A stretch of DNA of 64,000 nucleotides, taken from assembly GCA_009760855.2 (NCBI GenBank), contig WPIO01000044.1, forward strand, positions 1,466,001 to 1,530,000. The letters are read 5' to 3'. The first letter of the stretch is position 1; every line of letters starts with the position of its first letter. The notes below the pieces were generated by a model. That model saw only the letters and a program-made list of their open reading frames with translations. It ran no database searches and had not been told where the DNA came from. This DNA is from Cristatella mucedo (lineage: Eukaryota > Bryozoa > Phylactolaemata > Cristatellidae). Below, one piece after another: positions 59,236-64,000 of this stretch. Both the position numbers and the translations under genes were made by a program.

Positions 59236-61939
59236 GGCAGTAGAGAGAGGAAATGTCTTCTATTGGTATTAATACAACCAAGGTTCTGGTGATATTTATT
59301 CTTCCGGTTTCAAACTTTAAACTCGCCACTGGTGACTTCACCTCATAGTGAAACGTCTTTATGCCTTTGTAAAACGAAGAGGAAAGTATTTTGACCGGTG
59401 ATTATATTTGTAAGTCATCGTGACACCATTCCCGACTTTTTCGTGTATAACGGCTGCCGAACCGTGCCTGATTGAGCAACACATCTAGAGGACACTGCCA
59501 TTGTGAAGTATGAATACTAATGACACTGTTAGGGCGGCGGTATGCATCATTGCCAACTAAACTTTTTCAAACCTTTCACGGTATTTTTTTTAGTGATATC
59601 AGCCGAATCTGGATACAGATATGGCACGAGAATCCTCGAGTACGCCTACAGGCTTAGTCGCACTTTACCTTTTCCACACCTAGTTACTACGACTTGGCTA
59701 ATTAGGCACTTGCTTCCAAGGTAGCTCCACGGAATGTCACTCAGGTGCGATTATTGTAGGCACCTATAAACATACTTTAAGCATGTTCTTATTGTACCGT
59801 AGTACAGCCGAAGTAACTAAGTTGACACAGAAATTATTAAGTATGGATGTGAATAGTTAATCAGTTTTCGCTATTTGAAGTATTGAAAACCATCGTATAA
59901 TCGATAAACCAGCGATCCTGTCGGCTCACATCTAGTTTGCCAAAAGCTTCTGCAGCCGACGAATAGATTCAGCCGTTTATTTTAATAGTAATAACAATAA
60001 TGGCTATGCACTTGATAAAGCACCTACAGAGAACTCGATGTGTGTCTATGAGCTTTCGATTGGCTGAAAGAGAAATGCAATTTAATGGTGAGTAATATCA
60101 TGCTTAATTAACAAACAAAACGATTTAGTAAGTTAAAGAGTGCACTTGAAAGCAGAACGATTAAACTCGATGTACTACAAGTATGGTTGATGGTGAGAAT
60201 TAGCTGTTGTAATTTTCACGAATAGGATGGCTAAGGGAAAACCCTTTCCCTTCCACTGGTGTGGCATGTAGTTTTTTCTGTGTAGCAAATATACCGATTT
60301 AAACTAGACTGCAGAAGGTACGGCGATGCAAAGGCACAGAGTGAGCTGCGTTTTGGATCATCATTAAGCACTGTAAGTATACGCAGCTCTCTTTTCGCAT
60401 CTTTAGCTAATGCTGACGAGGAAGTACTTAGTTACGTAACACGTACACAATATAGTGATCAGTTAACTGGGCTAAAATCTCCCTTACATTTGTGGAGCAT
60501 ATAACAGTAGTTACGTGACTTTGCCTTTGCTAGCACAAACCATCTTTAGCATTCGCTGCTGCTCGTGCATGTTACTAGCAACCGATTAGTAATTCTTTAC
60601 GTACAGCACCTATAAAATACCTATTACAAGATGCCGTTCTCCGGTGACTCAATACTCACACCATAGTGTTTTTCGTAATGTTGTAAAGCAAGCTATGCCG
60701 AGTTTCAGAACCGAAACAATACGACCGGAAAGACATGGGTCTTTCAATCAATTCAATGACAGAAATGCTTAAAAAGTAACTCAGGTGCGCACCAGACTTC
60801 TTCTGTGTACCACTGCTGAATACAAAATTGCAACAAACTATCGGTCGCACGATTCCTCTTTGTAGCTATCATCGGCAACCACTAGGATATTGACCAGCCC
60901 AGGTAAGAACTGCTGCCTTAGGCTAATAATATTAGACTTACTGACGAGTAAGTGTGTCATTCTTGAAAGTGTCTAATCTTGACTTGGTTTCCTCGCTAAG
61001 TTGTGCTAATTGTTTAATTAAGTTTGCTGTAATCTGATGAAACGGAAATTTGGAGAACAAGCATTGAGTTTGAACGTTTGCTCGAACAGTCAGCAGAGGC
61101 CTCAAATAACACGAAAACTAATCTGTGCCATGTCTTGAAGAACTAACCGTGGGGTTCATTTCTGTACTGACTGTTAGCATGGAATCCGTGCTTGTATTTA
61201 CCTTGTTCATTCGCCTTTTAAACACAATTCACCGACAGAAAGGTAAGCTTCGCTCACGGGAGGCAGTCGATGCTGACCGTCTATGGCATTCACTGGAAAT
61301 ATGAGTTACCTTCACAATTTAAAGCTAACAGTTTGCCAAGGTCTCCTAATGCTACTGTTTTAGTCATTTTAGGTTCATACACGACCTACATAAGGTCTGG
61401 CGAGCTCATGTCAGATCATGCGTTCCACTTGCAGTCCATTGCCGTTGTATCATTTTTAGAATCACCGAGTTTGAGCGTAATCGTTAATGTAGACCGACGA
61501 AATGCTTTTTTCTGAAACCATTTGGAAAAATAGTGAGTGCTTGTGTTGACGACGTTGGGGAGCCTAAACATTTTAGTCAGAGGTTAACGAAATATAACTG
61601 TTACTAGATACTCGTGTAGACTCAAGCTAGAAGCTGCATTTACCTGATGACAGCTTTTCATGTTTTCAAACTTGAGTTGAATTTGCAAGCCAAGTGCATT
61701 GATCCCATACCGAATCAAGTTCATAGCACTGAAGCAATTGTCAGTGCAGTTTCATTAGGGATCCTTGAGCCGTGAGGTAAACCCAGTACTTTGTCTTTCC
61801 GTTGCCATAACTACTCAGGAAGCAATTGGATTAACTTGACACTATACCACTTTGTCTTGAATATATATACAGCTCGGTTACTGAGGCTGTGCTTCTTGCA
61901 TTGTTCATGCCGCATGTGCGAGTGCCGTTTTGAATTTAG

Positions 61940-62001
61940 GATATTCGTCGTCGACTGCACGAACGTCAGCAATGGTGACTGCACCACGCAGCTCTCAAAC
62001 G
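61940..62001 (+). CDS. Ser/Thr-rich microexon, sushi unit 7
   Basis: 62 nt, phase 1 to 0, identical to the other six copies. The upstream intron matches unit 3. Confidence 0.65.
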
Positions 62002-62091
62002 GTATGTGCTTTGTGCTAGTATGTTCCCATCGTCAGGCAATATCAGGGCCTTACAATCGCAGGTGCTAAAATCTACAATTAATTCCTATAG

Positions 62092-62353
62092 ACCGTAAAA
62101 GTCACAACATTTGCGACCACGTCTTCGACTCAGCCATGCCCGCAGCCCGAGAAAAACATTACAGACGTGCAGGCTTCAATCGTCAACTACACCTTGCCCC
62201 TCATTGTCGGAAGTGTGGCAACGTATTCATGCACGAACGGCTACGTTGCACGGGCTCAGCCTAACAGCTTTGCAGCTACATGTCAAGCAGTCGGTGGGGA
62301 CATTCAATGGTACTGGGCGGTGCCTCCATCATTTCCACTCTGCATCGGTGCCA
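62092..62353 (+). CDS. Sushi domain exon, unit 7 (last in the window)
   Basis: 262 nt, phase 0 to 1, landmarks intact. It has Ala at residue 61 like unit 3 and an A at the last exon base like unit 4 (GCCA|GTATGT). It is the last sushi exon before the array diverges. Confidence 0.85.
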
Positions 62354-62420
62354 GTATGTAGTCATTTTCTCCAGATAAGCATAGAAGATCGCAAACTGGC
62401 TGTGCATCGAGCCGGCATAG

Positions 62421-62659
62421 GTCGGTTACCGTTTAAATTGCGTTTTAGTATCGACTACAAGTGCAACGGTTCTTACAACTCATTTGACTACCGTTCCAAT
62501 CATCTTTTCACAAATTACGAAGCAGGTGCGCAAATTAATATATCTTGCCTTCATGAAAGTAACGTAATATTATGTATCTCCTTCCGTGACTCCACAAAAA
62601 CAGAAAGAGACAACGTGGGTGTAGGCATGACAGTTCAGTGTCGCCCACTCATAGCCTAA
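62421..62659 (+). CDS. Likely terminal exon, last unit: four-cysteine C-terminal segment
   Basis: A phase-1 acceptor (GGCATAG) matches the phase-1 donor of the last sushi exon. The frame has 79 codons including the stop, longer than the 61 of internal units, because the internal TAA reads GAA here. It encodes YKC, YEAGAQINISC, NVILC and a new tail ending MTVQCRPLIA. The four cysteines, and a Tyr-x-Gly before the second, suggest a divergent sushi-like fold. The part after about 62,575 is antisense LINE sequence. AATAAA lies 47 bases after the stop. No membrane segment follows, so the product would be secreted unless other exons lie beyond the window. Confidence 0.5.
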
Positions 62660-63110
62660 TCGGCTCTCGGCATGCATCCGGTAGCCCCCAGACGTTGTCT
62701 CACGCAATAAAGAGAAAGTGGGAAGCGTAGCAGAGTGAAGACAGCAATTGAGGTAGTGATTAGCATGGAAGTAGCAGCTCAGGTTCACTGAAAAGTATGA
62801 CTGTAGTCTGCTACCGATGATTTATTGCCGATTGGTTGAGATATGTCGAAGCGAGTTCCATTGTCAAGGGCCTATGAACTAAACGTTCCGTCACCAAAGG
62901 TAGTGAATGGAAGAATGGAAAAGACAGTTTACTGTCCAAGCGGGACCTGAAGTCGCGAACTAGCTGAAACGGGTGCAGCAGGTTAGCTACGTCCGAATGA
63001 GCCTTGCTGAAGCGGGCCTTACAGGTCAGTGTAACCACTTTGCACTGTGTCCGGTGCTCAACCGACATCCAATCCTAGCTCTTTAAGCAAAGGAGACGCG
63101 TGCCGCTGGC
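62575..63110 (-). mobile_element. Antisense LINE 3' fragment, diverged right-edge copy
   Basis: The minus strand reads SVEHRTQCKVVTLTCKARF, a diverged version of the fragment in the other units. Its tail supplies the stop codon and AATAAA of the last terminal exon. Confidence 0.7.
62706..62711 (+). terminator. Candidate polyadenylation signal AATAAA
   Basis: AATAAA in CACGCAATAAAGAG, 47 bases downstream of the terminal-exon stop. The same hexamer (CACGCAATAAAAAG) is present in every sushi unit, for example 39,288 and 42,998, and derives from antisense LINE sequence. Confidence 0.45.
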
Positions 63111-64000
63111 ACTTCAGGTAGCCTGCTATTCTCGTCAAAGGAGTATAGTGATGGACTGCCCGAGCGTTATCGTTGGGCAGTAGAGAGAGAAAATGTCTTC
63201 TATAGGGATGTATTCCACCGAGGCTGGTCATATTCATTCATACGGTTACGCCCTTTAAAGTCGCCACCGGTGTCTTCAAATCATAGTGAAACGTCTATGT
63301 TGCCTTGTACGACGAAGGGGAAAGTATTTTGGCCGGTGATTCTATCTGTAAGTCATCGTGACACGATTTACGACTTTTTTGTGTATAACAGCAGCCGAAA
63401 CTTGCCTGGGATAGCAACACATCTAGAGGACACTGCCGTCGTAAAGTATGAATACTGGTAACACTGCTAGGTCGGCAGTATGCATCATTGCCAACTAGAC
63501 TTTTTCAAATCTCTCACGGTCGTTTCTTTAGTGATAGCGGCCGACACTGGATACTGATATCGCACGAGAATCCTCGAGTACGCCTACAGGTTTCGTCATA
63601 TTTTACCTTTTACGCACCTCGTTACTACGACTCGGCTAATAAGGCACCAGCTACGAATATAGCCCCACAGAATGTATCTCACATGCGATTATGTTAGGCA
63701 ACTAAAAACATACTTTGGGCATGCCCTTATAGGACTGCAGTGCAGCCGACGTAACTAAGACGAAACTGAAATTAATAAGTACGGAAGTGAAGAGTTGGTG
63801 CGTTTTCTTTTTTTGAAGTACTGTCAACCGTAGTTAAATTGATAAACTAGCGATCCTGTCGGCTTAGTTCTAGTTTGGCAAAATCTGCTGCAGCCGACGA
63901 ATACTGCAAGTATGCATGATGGTGAGAATTAGTTGTTCTAAAACTCACGAAAGGGATGGCTAAGAGATAACTTTTTTTCTTCTAATGGTGTGGCATGTCG
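63111..64000. other. Diverged partial sushi unit at the right edge
   Basis: Co-linear with the non-coding part of sushi units but with many more substitutions, and lacking the 210-bp repeat at 63,902. No exon falls in this part. A further microexon or sushi exon would be expected only beyond the window, near 66 kb, if the array continued. Confidence 0.6.

Larger units (their letters stand above)
35149..62660 (+). repeat. Sushi-module tandem array, unit about 3.94 kb, seven exon-bearing units
   Basis: Sushi exons start at 38,675, 42,385, 46,324, 50,263, 54,207, 58,151 and 62,092. The spacings are 3,710, 3,939, 3,939, 3,944, 3,944 and 3,941. The first interval is short because of a deletion near 40,922. 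Each unit holds, in order, an antisense LINE fragment, unassigned sequence, a 210-bp inserted repeat, more unassigned sequence, a 62-nt microexon, a sushi exon and a short terminal-type exon. The array starts inside a terminal-type exon at 35,149. Repeat-like but much more diverged sequence continues from 62,450 to the window end. Confidence 0.9.

Noticed and set aside
35149-62660. CRISPR array or bacterial repeat system
   Set aside because: Repeats are multi-kilobase units with exons and transposon fragments. There are no short repeats with regular spacers and no cas-like genes.

Overview
The window looks like nuclear DNA of an invertebrate animal. It has GT-AG introns with short phase-matched exons, no bacterial operon structure, many decayed CR1/L2-like LINEs, a tRNA-derived SINE family, and extracellular-type coding modules (Ser/Thr-rich mucin-like segments and sushi/CCP domains). 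The clade cannot be fixed from the sequence alone. The 5' end of the main gene is not recognised here; no signal peptide or start exon could be defended.

Layout. (1) 1-5,320 is a low-quality near-copy of two other parts of the window: 1-4,020 matches 11,593-15,650 and 4,050-5,320 matches 8,600-9,830. It has many one-base insertions, so it is probably unpolished or misassembled. (2) 5,321-11,592 is mostly unrecognised sequence, ending in a decayed LINE. (3) 11,593-18,690 holds a Ser/Thr-rich exon (12,103-12,231), a Tigger-like element, SINEs and two more decayed LINEs. (4) 18,938-35,148 is a tandem array with a unit of about 2.62 kb. Each of six full units carries one mucin-like exon of 155-157 codons, phase 0 at both ends. 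(5) At about 35,148 this array is fused, inside an antisense LINE fragment, to a second tandem array with a unit of about 3.94 kb. (6) Each of seven units in the second array carries a 62-nt Ser/Thr-rich microexon (phase 1 to 0), a 262-nt sushi exon (phase 0 to 1), and a possible short terminal exon that runs into another antisense LINE fragment. (7) From about 62,450 the repeat diverges sharply. The last copy holds a longer terminal reading frame followed by AATAAA.

How it may work. All recognisable exons are on the + strand and their phases fit. The 43-codon exon, the 14-codon candidate microexon and the six mucin exons are all phase 0-0. The sushi exon accepts phase 0. The microexon plus sushi exon is a 108-codon phase 1-1 module that can be added or lost without a frameshift. 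The simplest model is one very large gene for a secreted or surface protein with a heavily O-glycosylated stalk followed by a string of sushi domains. Its length would be set by unequal exchange between units. Each sushi unit also offers its own 3' end, so shorter isoforms are possible. This gene model is inference from reading frames, splice signals and phase; no transcript evidence was available.
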